64,000 nt of DNA from Roseateles sp. (lineage in GTDB: Bacteria > Pseudomonadota > Gammaproteobacteria > Burkholderiales > Burkholderiaceae_C): NCBI GenBank assembly GCA_019234295.1, contig JAFALK010000083.1, positions 1 through 64,000 of the forward strand, in the 5' to 3' direction. The notes beneath the pieces were generated by a model. It was given only the letters and a program-made list of their open reading frames with translations, was not told the origin of the DNA and did no database searches. This document shows, piece after piece, positions 9,258 through 16,739 of this stretch. The stretch's first letter is position 1. The number at the start of each line of letters is the position of its first letter. The position numbers and the translations under genes are program-made.

Positions 9258-9334
9258 AAAAAGGGTCCCCGGCGACTCCGAGGCGCAGAGTCGCAACGCA
9301 GTTGCCGGGGATGAATCACCCCGAGAGGGGGTGA
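9258..9334 (-). promoter_or_regulatory. Hairpin-rich leader upstream of ssuA, terminator-like
   Basis: Read on the minus strand, this spacer holds a perfect 7-bp hairpin with a 5-base loop (arms 9328-9334 and 9316-9322). Next comes a larger structure closed by CCCCGGC/GCCGGGG (9304-9310 with 9267-9273) that encloses a second 7-bp stem (9286-9292 with 9274-9280, one G-U pair). A run of five U follows at 9262-9258. A GC-rich stem followed by U residues before ssuA resembles a transcription attenuator or riboswitch expression platform. No known riboswitch family was recognised. Base pairing was checked by eye; function is inference. Confidence 0.5.
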
Positions 9335-9367
9335 GGAGACAGACCGGGTCAGCACATTAGCGCTACA

Positions 9368-9934
9368 TCACGCAGCCCTTGCGAGTGCGGGTCGACATCG
9401 CGGCGCCGGCACTTCGTCCAGGCCTTGTAGCGCGCGGTCGATGCGGCGCAGTAGCGCCGCATCGGGCAGGTAACCGGCCTCGTGCGGCTGCAGCTGTGCG
9501 TCGGTGGCGAACACGCCGTCGAGGATGTGGCGCGCGCCCAGCGCCGTCAGCACGGGCTTGAGCGCGTAGTCGAGCGCCAGCAGATGCGCCGTGCTGCCGC
9601 CGGTGGCCAGGGGCAGCACCGTCTTGCCGCGCAGGGCGTCCTGCGGCAGCAGGTCAAGAAAGACCTTGAGCAAGCCGCTGTAGGCGGCCTTGTAGATGGG
9701 CGTGGCGACGATCACCAGATCGGCGGCCTCGACGACAGCAAGAGCGGCGCGGATCTGCGGCACCTGAGCATCTGCGGCCAGCAGCGCGGCCGGAGGCAGC
9801 TCGCGCACGTGGACGGTCTGCTGTTGGGCATCTTCCAGCCGCGCCAGCGCGATCTGCAGCAACGCGGTCGACCGCGACCGGAGCGATGGGCTGCCGGAGA
9901 TGGCGGCGATCAAAGAAGTGTTCGGCGTAGGCAT
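9368..9934 (-). CDS. ssuE: NAD(P)H-dependent FMN reductase of the sulfonate system
   Basis: A 188-residue flavodoxin-like fold reductase that supplies FMNH2 to SsuD. Visible signatures are the FMN phosphate loop SGSPSLRSRSTALL near the N-terminus, the ADLVIVATPIYKAAYSGLLKVFLDLLP segment shared by SsuE proteins, and LPLATGGSTAHLLALDYALKPVL. The Met at 9934 was chosen because it puts the loop at the usual distance from the N-terminus; an in-frame Met lies seven codons upstream. It is the first gene of the ssu operon, and the spacer to ssuA holds a possible attenuator. The order ssuE-A-A2-D-C-B-F fits the ssuEADCBF layout plus one duplication. Confidence 0.92.
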   Translation of the reverse strand: MPTPNTSLIAAISGSPSLRSRSTALLQIALARLEDAQQQTVHVRELPPAALLAADAQVPQIRAALAVVEAADLVIVATPIYKAAYSGLLKVFLDLLPQDALRGKTVLPLATGGSTAHLLALDYALKPVLTALGARHILDGVFATDAQLQPHEAGYLPDAALLRRIDRALQGLDEVPAPRCRPALARAA

Positions 9935-10440
9935 GGTCGGCACGATAGCCAGCACCTTGCTGCGGAAAAACCAAGATTTTCGTGAATCGATATGCGGATT
10001 GTGGCGACCGAAGAATGGGGCGCAGAAAGAAGCGCATTAATGCTTCGTTCTGCCAATGCAACATCTCTGGACCGACCCAACGAAAGCTTCGTGTAGCCGC
10101 AGCCACTTCCTGGTCGACGTCGAACGACTGAGATCAGCTTGAAGCCGCCGAGCTCAGCGATCGGCTGGATTGCAGCGACGCCGTGCGTCGGCGCCTGCCG
10201 ATCTACTCACGATGCCCGACGTATGGCGGTCGTCGTAGGGCGATGCCCGTTGGTTGCGCAAACGGCCGGTCTGGAGGGTTAAACGGCCCAATCTGATCGT
10301 GCACGCGATCCGGGCGAAGGCGAATCGTTCACCGTGCGGCATACAAGTTCCGCGACGACGCTTGCCTCTTCCTCAAAATCCGCGCGCATTCCTCGGAGTT
10401 GAGTGAAGTAGCAATAACTTGCGCGGCCGATTCCGCCCAA
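9935..10440. other. Non-coding region between ssuE and the blaI-type gene
   Basis: Promoters for the leftward ssu operon and the rightward repressor gene must lie at its two ends. I see no convincing gene, repeat or RNA in the middle. Short frames on the minus strand show no family signature. Confidence 0.4.
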
Positions 10441-10443
10441 GTA

Positions 10444-10472
10444 TTGACTACACCTGTAGGCATTGGTACATT
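10444..10472 (+). promoter_or_regulatory. Sigma-70-like promoter of the BlaI/M56 operon
   Basis: TTGACT (10444-10449) and TACATT (10467-10472) are separated by 17 bases. The pair overlaps the first TACA..TGTA palindrome and abuts the second, so repressor binding would block polymerase. A second TTGACT starts at 10471. Confidence 0.6.
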
Positions 10473-10487
10473 GACTACAAATGTAGT
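10448..10487. promoter_or_regulatory. Two BlaI-type operators (TACA-N2-TGTA palindromes)
   Basis: CTACA-CC-TGTAG at 10448-10459 and ACTACA-AA-TGTAGT at 10474-10487 are inverted repeats with the TACANNTGTA core recognised by BlaI/MecI/CopY repressors. Their centres are 27 bases apart, and both sit on the promoter of the repressor gene, which implies autoregulation. Symmetry is seen directly; the regulator is inferred from the adjacent gene. Confidence 0.75.
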
Positions 10488-10505
10488 TACGAGGAGGCAT
10501 TTCTC

Positions 10506-10889
10506 ATGCGGCGCAAGAGCATCGGTGACCAGGAACTCGCATTGCTCCACCACATCGGGCAGCAAGGTGAGATTTCGGTGGGGGAGGCCACCACCCAGTT
10601 CGCTGAGCCGCATGGTCTTGCCCGATCCACCGTGCTCACCATGATGGAAAGGCTGCGCGCCAAGCAGTACCTGAAGCGCCGCCGCGTGGAGGGCGTGTTC
10701 CGCTACTCCACCACCGATGGTGAGGACGTGATGCAGGGCGCGGTGGGGGCCTTCGTAGAGAGGACGCTGCAGGGGTCGGTCAGCCCCTTCGTGGCGTGGA
10801 TGTCCCGCCGCGGCAAGGTCAGCGACGAGGAGCTGCAGGAACTTGAGGCGCTGGTCGAGAAGCTGAATTCCAAGCGCAAGGGAAGTTGA
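10506..10889 (+). CDS. BlaI/MecI/CopY-family transcriptional repressor
   Basis: A 127-residue penicillinase-repressor-type winged helix protein. The ATG at 10506 follows a strong GAGGAGG site. The helix-turn-helix region is ELALLHHIGQQGEISVGEATTQF..ARSTVLTMMERLRAKQYLKRRR, followed by the beta-wing with FRYS. The C-terminal part (about residues 75-127) matches the dimerisation region that BlaR1-type proteases cleave. Known family members bind TACANNTGTA operators as dimers and are inactivated by proteolysis through a co-encoded M56 protein. Both the operators and the M56 gene (2 bases downstream) are present. No beta-lactamase gene is nearby, so the regulon is unknown. Confidence 0.9.
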   Translation: MRRKSIGDQELALLHHIGQQGEISVGEATTQFAEPHGLARSTVLTMMERLRAKQYLKRRRVEGVFRYSTTDGEDVMQGAVGAFVERTLQGSVSPFVAWMSRRGKVSDEELQELEALVEKLNSKRKGS

Positions 10890-10891
10890 GC

Positions 10892-12169
10892 ATGGAAGCA
10901 TTCATCCATGTCGCACTGCTACGACTGCTCTCGACCAGCATTCACACGGTGGCGCTCACGGCGCTGGTCTGGACCGTCTGTCGCATCCTGCCGCGACTCG
11001 CGCCGGCTGCGCAGTGCTGGCTGTGGTGGATCGTGGGGTTGCAGGCCGTTGTCGGCCTGTGTATCGACCCCATCAGGCTGTCGTGGCTGCCGGCAACGGC
11101 CAGCGATCCCACGTCATCGGCTTACCTGGAGCCGGCCACGCTCGGCATGGCGGCGGCGCGACCGCCACCGGCCAGCGAGATATCTTCCTGGCCCAACGTG
11201 GTTTTCGCGCTGTGGGTGCTCGGCATTGTCGTCATGGGCATCCTGACAATGCGTCAATGGGGGGGCGCCCGCAAACTTTTGACGAACTCCTTGGCTTGCA
11301 ACGATGCCTTGCTGTTGCAGTCGCTGCATCGTGCCTGCGCGGCCGTGGGACTGCGCCGCGCTCCGCAGCTGCGCATGTCAAATCACTTCGACTCGCCAGC
11401 CGTGGTCGGGCATTTCCGCCCCGTGCTGTTGCTGCCCGCGGCGACGCCACTGGATTCCCGCGAGCTGGACATGGCGCTTGCCCATGAACTGATGCACCTG
11501 CGGCGCGGCGATTTGTGGCTGGGCTGCATTCCGGCACTGGCCCGGCATCTGCTCTTCTTCCATCCACTCGTGCACTTCGCGCTGCGCGAATATGCCATCG
11601 CGCGCGAAGCCGATTGCGATGCGGCCGTGGTGGCTGCGGAACGCCACTCGCGCCATGAATATGGTCAGCTGCTGCTGCGACTCGGCGCCAGCGCCGGCGG
11701 CGGCACCCGTCTTGCAGTGACCTCATCCACGTTCCATGTGCTGAAAAGGAGATTGACCATGCTTAAGATCAACTCGTTCCTGCCTCGCGCAAGCTCCATC
11801 GCGCTCTTGAGTGCGGTGGCTGCGATCGGTGTGATGCCAATGCGGCTGGTGGCCGCAACGAGCGCTCCGGCGGCGACTCTCGCGCCCTCGACTGCAACGG
11901 CGCAACAGGCTCCGGCCTACACCGGCGAACGCATGACCGTGCGCTTCAAGGACACCGACATCCGCGTGGTCCTGAAATCCATTGCTGACTTCAGTCATCG
12001 CAACATTCTCATCAGTGACAAGGTGGCCGGGAAGATCACGGTGAACCTGCCCGACCTGCCCTGGGACCAAGCGCTCGACGCCGTGCTGAGTTCCAAGGGC
12101 CTCGTGAAGCGCATGCGCGGCGAAGTGATGGTCATCGGCACAGCCGAAGAGTTCGCCGCGAAAAAGTGA
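10892..12169 (+). CDS. M56 (BlaR1/MecR1-type) membrane metallopeptidase with C-terminal STN domain
   Basis: A 425-residue membrane protein. The N-terminal part has several transmembrane helices (about residues 5-55 and 90-120). A peptidase M56 domain follows with the zinc motif HELMH starting at His198 and the downstream REYAIAREADCDAAV region. A further hydrophobic helix lies near residue 305. Residues about 345-420 are a secretin/TonB N-terminal short (STN) domain (RFKDTDIRVVLKSIADFSHRNILISD..VNLPDLPWDQALDAVL). BlaR1 proteins normally end in a penicillin-binding domain, so here the periplasmic sensor is replaced. The ATG at 10892 was chosen because AAGGGAAG precedes it; a TTG six bases upstream overlaps the repressor stop. 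The signal it senses is unknown. Confidence 0.88.
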   Translation: MEAFIHVALLRLLSTSIHTVALTALVWTVCRILPRLAPAAQCWLWWIVGLQAVVGLCIDPIRLSWLPATASDPTSSAYLEPATLGMAAARPPPASEISSWPNVVFALWVLGIVVMGILTMRQWGGARKLLTNSLACNDALLLQSLHRACAAVGLRRAPQLRMSNHFDSPAVVGHFRPVLLLPAATPLDSRELDMALAHELMHLRRGDLWLGCIPALARHLLFFHPLVHFALREYAIAREADCDAAVVAAERHSRHEYGQLLLRLGASAGGGTRLAVTSSTFHVLKRRLTMLKINSFLPRASSIALLSAVAAIGVMPMRLVAATSAPAATLAPSTATAQQAPAYTGERMTVRFKDTDIRVVLKSIADFSHRNILISDKVAGKITVNLPDLPWDQALDAVLSSKGLVKRMRGEVMVIGTAEEFAAKK

Positions 12170-12309
12170 GGATACGGGGTCTTGCGGGAATCAGCATGCA
12201 TGCGCTTTGAACACGGCAGGGTGCTGTGGGACGTCTTGGTTGATGCGCACCATCGCACAGGTGAACTTCACCTTCCCAAGCCCTTGAACGCGTCATTCCC
12301 TTGCGACCT

Positions 12310-12534
12310 ATGACTCTGCCTCTTCACCTGGGTGAGTTCATCACCGCCCGCGTACCTCGAGGCCCACGGCATCGAAGGACGCGCGCTCGCAGCAATGCTG
12401 GGTGTGTCGCTGTCGATGGCGTGCCGCTTGCTGCAGGGTTCGTGCAGCGTCTCGCCTCTGATGGCGCTGCGCCTCTCCAAGGCCATGGGCAATTCGCCTG
12501 AAAGCTGGCTAGCCATATTTGATCGAGGACCACG
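12310..12534 (+). pseudogene. HigA-type antitoxin (XRE helix-turn-helix) remnant with frameshift
   Basis: A start at 12310 gives LPLHLGEFIT, the typical beginning of HigA addiction-module antidotes. About base 12345 the frame changes, and the rest of the domain continues one frame over: YLEAHGIEGRALAAMLGVS, a recognition helix, then ALRLSKAMGNSPESWLAIFD. HigA proteins are about 100 residues with an XRE helix-turn-helix that bind HigB toxin and their own promoter. No HigB gene is visible on either side. After WLAIFD the frame runs into sequence that encodes His-rich protein in another frame. The frameshift was read by eye, so a sequencing error cannot be excluded, but the missing toxin fits decay. 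Confidence 0.6.
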
Positions 12535-12714
12535 CCCCATGAGCACGAGCACGAGCCGCTCGAACACGAACATGCTCATGCCCACGACGATGGGCATCAC
12601 AAGCACACGCATGACCCCATGCCGGCAGGGCCGCACAGCCACGCCCATCGGCACGAACCGATGCGACATAGCCATGCGCACGTTCCGGATGCGCATCACG
12701 CCCACGAGCACTAG
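12523..12714 (+). pseudogene. His-rich metal-binding-like reading frame without a start codon
   Basis: The frame starting just after a stop at 12520-12522 encodes about 63 residues, roughly one third His. It is built of HEHEHEPLEHEHAH, HDDGHHKHTHD, PHSHAHRHEPMRHSHAH and a final HHAHEH, then TAG at 12712-12714. The spacing HRHEPMRHSH suggests a real His-rich protein, probably a nickel/zinc-binding tail, rather than chance. There is no in-frame ATG or GTG near the 5' end. It may once have been continuous with the HigA-like domain through another frameshift. Its stop overlaps the stop of the opposite-strand ATP-grasp gene. Confidence 0.5.
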
Positions 12715-13760
12715 CAGCTGGCCCTATAGCTGGCGAGCCTTGCCTTGACGGCGGCCACCAGAGGCGCCATGGCCGACGGCGGGAAGGGCGACACGCTGCT
12801 TACGTTGATCTCGCAGAGGACGAAGCCCTCGGGCTCTCCGTCCGCAGGCTCGCCAAACATGAAATCGCAGTCCCATAGCATCGGCAGTTGATCAGGCGTT
12901 AGATCGACGCGCTGCAGCAGCTGGCCGATCCACTGCGTCTCGAGCAGGCGCCTGAGCCTCTGGAATTGCGGTAGCTCCGCCGGGTAGTAGAGGCGCGGCC
13001 CTGGCGAAGGGGCCGCCTCTCCTGGAGCGGCTGGGTACAACGCATTGATGTCCTGGTGCCCAAAGCCAACCACGCGGTCTTCGACGAGGTAGGCACGAAC
13101 CGTGCCGTCGACGAGCCGGGGCTGCCAGGCCTGGTCGATCATGTGGCCGCCGTTCTCCGGTTCGAAGTACGGGGCCAGCCGAGCAAGCAGCGCTGGCAGA
13201 TCGATCTCTTCTTCAACGCAACCGCGCTGTGCGTGGCGAACCTTGAGCAGCGCCGAGCTGGCGACTCGCTCGACGCGCCAGACGCCGATGCCGCTGTGCC
13301 CTCGGTGCTGCTTCAGGACCCGGGGACCGCGCTCGAGTCGCGACGGCAGTTCATCGGCGAGCTGGGCAAGATTCCCCACGCAAACAACGTCGCTGCCGAA
13401 GGGAAGACCGCGTACCTCTACCAGCACGTCTTTGGTGCCCAGCTTCAAGATGACGTCAGGATGGGTACTGACGAACACTCCGGCGTCGGCCACGTCTCGC
13501 AGCACGGCATCGAGCCGGTCGCGCCGGCGCCCGCCCTCGATGGGGTTGCACCAGACCAGCACCCCGTCGACGCCGCGCAGCTGTGCCGCGACCTCGTCAG
13601 CGAACTCATCGTGATAGACCGCTGGCACGGCCATCACGCCGGCATCGGCGAAAGCGTCGAACAGCGGCACGAAGCGGCTCTCGGCGGGATCGCGGCGATC
13701 ACGCATGGCGCGGTCGCCCGGATAGAGCAGTGCCACGGTCAGCGTGCGGGTGGATTCCAT
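12711..13760 (-). CDS. Cj0069-like ATP-grasp family protein
   Basis: A 349-residue protein matching the Cj0069 family. That family has an ATP-grasp-like fold, often encoded near metal-resistance genes, with no established reaction. N-terminal LTVALLYPGDRAMRD and a Rossmann-like first half (DGVLVWCNPIEGG, THPDVILKLGTKDVL) precede the ATP-grasp segments (RVLKQHRGHSGIGVWRVE, VRAYLVEDRVVGFGHQ). It ends with a metal-ligand-like strand CDFMFGE..FVLCEINVSSVSPFPPSA. The Met at 13760 is preferred to one 14 codons upstream because the product then starts at the conserved strand. It lies 122 bases downstream of chrA on the same strand and may be co-transcribed. Substrate unknown. Confidence 0.72.
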   Translation of the reverse strand: MESTRTLTVALLYPGDRAMRDRRDPAESRFVPLFDAFADAGVMAVPAVYHDEFADEVAAQLRGVDGVLVWCNPIEGGRRRDRLDAVLRDVADAGVFVSTHPDVILKLGTKDVLVEVRGLPFGSDVVCVGNLAQLADELPSRLERGPRVLKQHRGHSGIGVWRVERVASSALLKVRHAQRGCVEEEIDLPALLARLAPYFEPENGGHMIDQAWQPRLVDGTVRAYLVEDRVVGFGHQDINALYPAAPGEAAPSPGPRLYYPAELPQFQRLRRLLETQWIGQLLQRVDLTPDQLPMLWDCDFMFGEPADGEPEGFVLCEINVSSVSPFPPSAMAPLVAAVKARLASYRASC

Positions 13761-13882
13761 GGCCTTGTCCCTATGTCGTCCCCGTGGGCTGGTTCGCTTC
13801 AAGCCGCGCCAGCTTCAGAGGTGGTTGCGAGGAAGTCACGACATGACGCGCTGCGGTCTTGGTACACGGGAACTCCTTTCGA

Positions 13883-15055
13883 TCAAGCGTGGTGCACCAG
13901 TGGATAGAGCACGAGGCCCGCTACGGCAGCGACCGCAACGACCAGCGGCTCCGGCGTCTTTTTGAAGCGCCACAGGACGCCTACCGTGGTCAGGGCGAGC
14001 ACCGCCGTCGGGATGTCGACGATCGAGCGCTGCCCGACGACGACCACAGCGCCCGTGATCGCGCCGATGGCCGCGGCCGTCACGCCATCAACGAACGCCA
14101 CGATTCCCGGCCGCTTGCCATGCTTCTTGAAGTACGGTGCGGGCAGGATCGTGAACAGGTAGCAGGGAATGAAAGTGCCCGCGGCAGCCACGACGGCACC
14201 CCAGAAGCCAGCGACCAGAAAACCGATGAACCCCGTCGTGATGACGACCGGACCGGGCGTAATCATGGCCACTGCCACAGCGTCGACGAACTGCCGGTCG
14301 GTCAGCCAGTGGTACTGCTGCACGACGCCACCGTAGAGAAAGGGCACGATCGCCAGGCCGCTGCCGAACACGAAGCTGCCCGCGTAGGCAAAGTAGGCGC
14401 CAATTTGCCCGAGCTTGTGCCAATCCACCGTGTCGAACGCGACGGCCGCGAGGATGGGACCAGCAAGACCGTTCACCCTGCCGCCGCGCAGGAACTTGGG
14501 CGGCGCGCGCAGCAGCCACACGAGCAAGCCGGCACCGAGGAAGATCCAGACGATTTCTGACTTGGTGATCACGGTCACCGCGGCGCTGACCGCGAAGATC
14601 GCCCAGAGCAGCTTGTCTTTGCCGATATTCTTGCTCGTGAGCTTGAAGGCGCTCATGGCGATGATGCCGATGACCGCGGCCCCGACGCCGTAAAACACCG
14701 CCTGCATCCACGCGATGCCGCCGTAAGCCTGATATGCCGCGCCGATGGCGACGACCATCAGGAAGGACGGCAGGACAAAGGCCACCCCGACCAGCGTGGC
14801 GCCGAGCACGCGGAAGTGGACGTAGCCGAGGTAGATGGCCAGTTGGGCGGCGAGCGGACCCGGCATCAGCTGGGCCAGGGTCATGCCCTCCTTGTAGTCA
14901 CTCTCGGCGATCCAGCCGCGCTGTTCGACGAGGTCGCGGTACATATAACCCACCAGCGCGACCGGACCGCCAAATCCCCAGGTGCCCAGCGCGAGCATGT
15001 AGCGCACCAGTTGCCACAAGGTGTACCTGATCTGGTTCGGATTCGTCTCTTCCAT
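13883..15055 (-). CDS. chrA: Chromate efflux transporter
   Basis: A 390-residue CHR-family membrane protein that exports chromate, probably driven by membrane potential. It has the two homologous halves of long-chain ChrA: the first with TWGFGGPVALVGYMYRDLV and QLMPGPLAAQLAIYLGY, the second with FGSGLAIVPFLYGGVVQ and AVAMITPGPVVITTGFIGFL. About ten hydrophobic segments are visible. The Met at 15055 was chosen because the upstream 32 codons overlap chrB and lack family similarity. It starts 13 bases after chrB, in the usual chrB-chrA order, so chromate-responsive control through ChrB is expected. Confidence 0.93.
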   Translation of the reverse strand: MEETNPNQIRYTLWQLVRYMLALGTWGFGGPVALVGYMYRDLVEQRGWIAESDYKEGMTLAQLMPGPLAAQLAIYLGYVHFRVLGATLVGVAFVLPSFLMVVAIGAAYQAYGGIAWMQAVFYGVGAAVIGIIAMSAFKLTSKNIGKDKLLWAIFAVSAAVTVITKSEIVWIFLGAGLLVWLLRAPPKFLRGGRVNGLAGPILAAVAFDTVDWHKLGQIGAYFAYAGSFVFGSGLAIVPFLYGGVVQQYHWLTDRQFVDAVAVAMITPGPVVITTGFIGFLVAGFWGAVVAAAGTFIPCYLFTILPAPYFKKHGKRPGIVAFVDGVTAAAIGAITGAVVVVGQRSIVDIPTAVLALTTVGVLWRFKKTPEPLVVAVAAVAGLVLYPLVHHA

Positions 15056-15068
15056 GGCGTTTTTGCGT

Positions 15069-16034
15069 TCAAGCTTTGCTGCGCTGGAAATGCGCGTAGA
15101 AGGAGTCGAGCACGGTCGACATTTCGGCCAGAAGTGCGTCGTCGTCGTCAAACCGCTCCCGGGCGCCGGCCATGACGGCCTCGAAACCGGCAGCTTCAGG
15201 TACTGGCGTGCCGCCCACGTCGAGGTGATGCGCGATCGCCGCCACGCGCATCAACGCGAGGTCGCCCTCGAGGCCGAAGCTCGCTAGCAGCGTCTCGAAG
15301 GTCACGCGCTCGCCAACATGCGTGAAGGTCGCCCCGTCGAAGTCGAAGCCCAGTGCGCTTTTCGGGCAGTCGGCGGGCTTCGCGAGCCAGCGGAACTTGG
15401 CCCCGGGGTCGATGAAGCGCCGAATCAGCCAAGCGCTGGCCACGCGGTCGACCCAGAGGCGCTTGCGCGTGGCCCAGGTGCGCCCCTGGTACTTCGACGG
15501 ATCGAGCCTGGCGACGCCGCCGGCAATCTCGTGCGGCTCGTCCGGCGAGATCAGCGCATCCAGGCGCTTGTTCAACTCGATCCATGCCGCCCCGGCCTCC
15601 GCGCCCGCGTCGCCGGGGAAGAAGTCGATCGCGCGCAGCGCCTCGAAGTCTTTCAGGAGCCGGCGCTGCAGCCGAGTGAGCTCGCCCACAGACAGGCGCT
15701 TGAACGTGCCGCTCGCTTCCTTCCAGCTGCGGCGAAGCTCGGCGTAGTCCGAGCTGCGGTCGAACTGCTGCCGATAGGCGTCGTGTTCGGCCTCGTTGCG
15801 CGCGTGAACGACCATCAGCCAGGCTGTGCCGCCGTCGCCAACGCAATCGTCCGCGATCGCCTGGAGAGCCTGTTCGCGCTCGGCATCTGCGGGAAGCAGG
15901 TAGGTCCCATCGCGAAGCGCTATGCAGCCAAGCGCCTTGAGGGCACGCCAGACGCGCATGCGTGCTGCCGTGCTGGAAGTCGGCAGCGAGATCACCAGCA
16001 GCAACCAGTTGGGCGATTGGCCTGAAATGTTCAT
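15069..16034 (-). CDS. chrB: Chromate-sensing regulator ChrB
   Basis: A 321-residue ChrB protein. The N-terminal half has the beginning NWLLLVISLPTSSTAARMRVWRALKALGC and LRDGTYLLP, resembling PaaX-like winged domains. The C-terminal half has the ChrB domain with WATRKRLWVDRVASAWLIRRFIDP, GFDFDGATFTHVGERVTFE and AAIAHHLDVGG. In chromate-resistance operons ChrB represses or tunes chrBA transcription in response to chromate. The family start precedes the NWLLLVISLP strand, so the Met at 16034 is required. The -10-like hexamer lies only seven bases upstream of it, which suggests a leaderless message. Confidence 0.93.
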   Translation of the reverse strand: MNISGQSPNWLLLVISLPTSSTAARMRVWRALKALGCIALRDGTYLLPADAEREQALQAIADDCVGDGGTAWLMVVHARNEAEHDAYRQQFDRSSDYAELRRSWKEASGTFKRLSVGELTRLQRRLLKDFEALRAIDFFPGDAGAEAGAAWIELNKRLDALISPDEPHEIAGGVARLDPSKYQGRTWATRKRLWVDRVASAWLIRRFIDPGAKFRWLAKPADCPKSALGFDFDGATFTHVGERVTFETLLASFGLEGDLALMRVAAIAHHLDVGGTPVPEAAGFEAVMAGARERFDDDDALLAEMSTVLDSFYAHFQRSKA

Positions 16035-16070
16035 GTAGAAAATATAACAATAACGTTAAGTAAACTACAA
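16034..16070 (-). promoter_or_regulatory. chrBA promoter with inverted repeat
   Basis: On the minus strand TTGTAG (16070-16065) and TATATT (16046-16041) are 18 bases apart. The AT-rich block is flanked by TGTAG/CTACA (16034-16038 and 16065-16069) and contains the palindrome TAACGTTA at 16051-16058. This is a plausible ChrB operator over the promoter. Transcription should begin at or next to the chrB start codon. Confidence 0.5.
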
Positions 16071-16080
16071 GGAAATCGTC

Positions 16081-16403
16081 TGCCCGCATTGGCAAGAAGG
16101 ATTCGAGATGTGACCTGCTCAAAGCTGGCTTGTGGCAATCTGCGCCGATGCCGTCCAGGCCGACAACGGCACCTTGGCGGGGGCCGATGCCTCAAGATAG
16201 AAGAGGTGAATGACCGCTTGTTGCGGCACCAGTCGCATGCGGTGATTGAAGCGCCCGATTGAATCCGCCGTCTGAATCCGCCGTCTGAAGCCGCTCGAGA
16301 TCAATGGTCAGTCGGATTGCAGCGGGCGTTGTCAGTAAGCTCCGAATGCCGGCCTCAGGCCGATCGACTCAAAGCATCCGCGCGCTTGCGCTGATCCAAA
16401 TGT
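16081..16403. other. Unassigned stretch with a 13-bp tandem repeat
   Basis: No gene was recognised between chrB and the UPF0060 gene. A tandem duplication of GAATCCGCCGTCT occupies 16261-16273 and 16274-16286. A 61-codon minus-strand frame (16119-16304) covers it but has no recognisable family features. Confidence 0.4.
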
Positions 16404-16739
16404 TCAGCCGCGCGCCTTGGGACCGAACATGATGATTGCCATGCCTAGGAGGCAGACGACGACGCCAACCCAATCGCTTGCCGTGGGTGTCACTCCGTCC
16501 ACAAGCCACAACCAGAGGATGGCAACGCCAATGTAGACCCCGCCGTACGCGGCATACACGCGCCCGGCAGCTGTCGGATGGAGCGAGAGCAGCCAGGCGA
16601 AGAGCGCCAAGCTGACCGCTGCGGGCACGAGCAGCCACGCCGACTTGTCCTGCTTCAGCCACAGGTAGGGCAGGTAGCAGCCAACAATCTCCGCGAGCGC
16701 GGTGGCCACGAACAAGCTGAAGGTCTTGACGATTTCCAT
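16404..16739 (-). CDS. UPF0060 (YnfA-like) small membrane protein
   Basis: A 111-residue inner-membrane protein with four hydrophobic helices. The family signatures are [16 protein letters not shown] near the N-terminus, a middle [17 protein letters not shown] and ending [21 protein letters not shown]0060/YnfA proteins are distant relatives of small multidrug resistance (SMR/DMT) transporters. Some have been linked to efflux of cationic compounds, but the physiological substrate is unsettled. The start at 16739 gives the family length. It stands alone between two unassigned stretches next to the chromate genes, consistent with an accessory resistance region. Confidence 0.9.
   Translation of the reverse strand: MEIVKTFSLFVATALAEIVGCYLPYLWLKQDKSAWLLVPAAVSLALFAWLLSLHPTAAGRVYAAYGGVYIGVAILWLWLVDGVTPTASDWVGVVVCLLGMAIIMFGPKARG

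Noticed and set aside
9938..10342. Small minus-strand frames upstream of ssuE
   Set aside because: They lack start signals, known motifs and consistent codon use.
10892..12169. Beta-lactam sensor BlaR1
   Set aside because: The M56 peptidase is there, but the C-terminal penicillin-binding domain is replaced by an STN domain, and no beta-lactamase gene lies nearby.
12268..12711. 147-codon minus-strand frame rich in Met and Val
   Set aside because: It is the complement of the His-rich frame (CAC/CAT reads as GTG/ATG), which explains its composition; no family was recognised.
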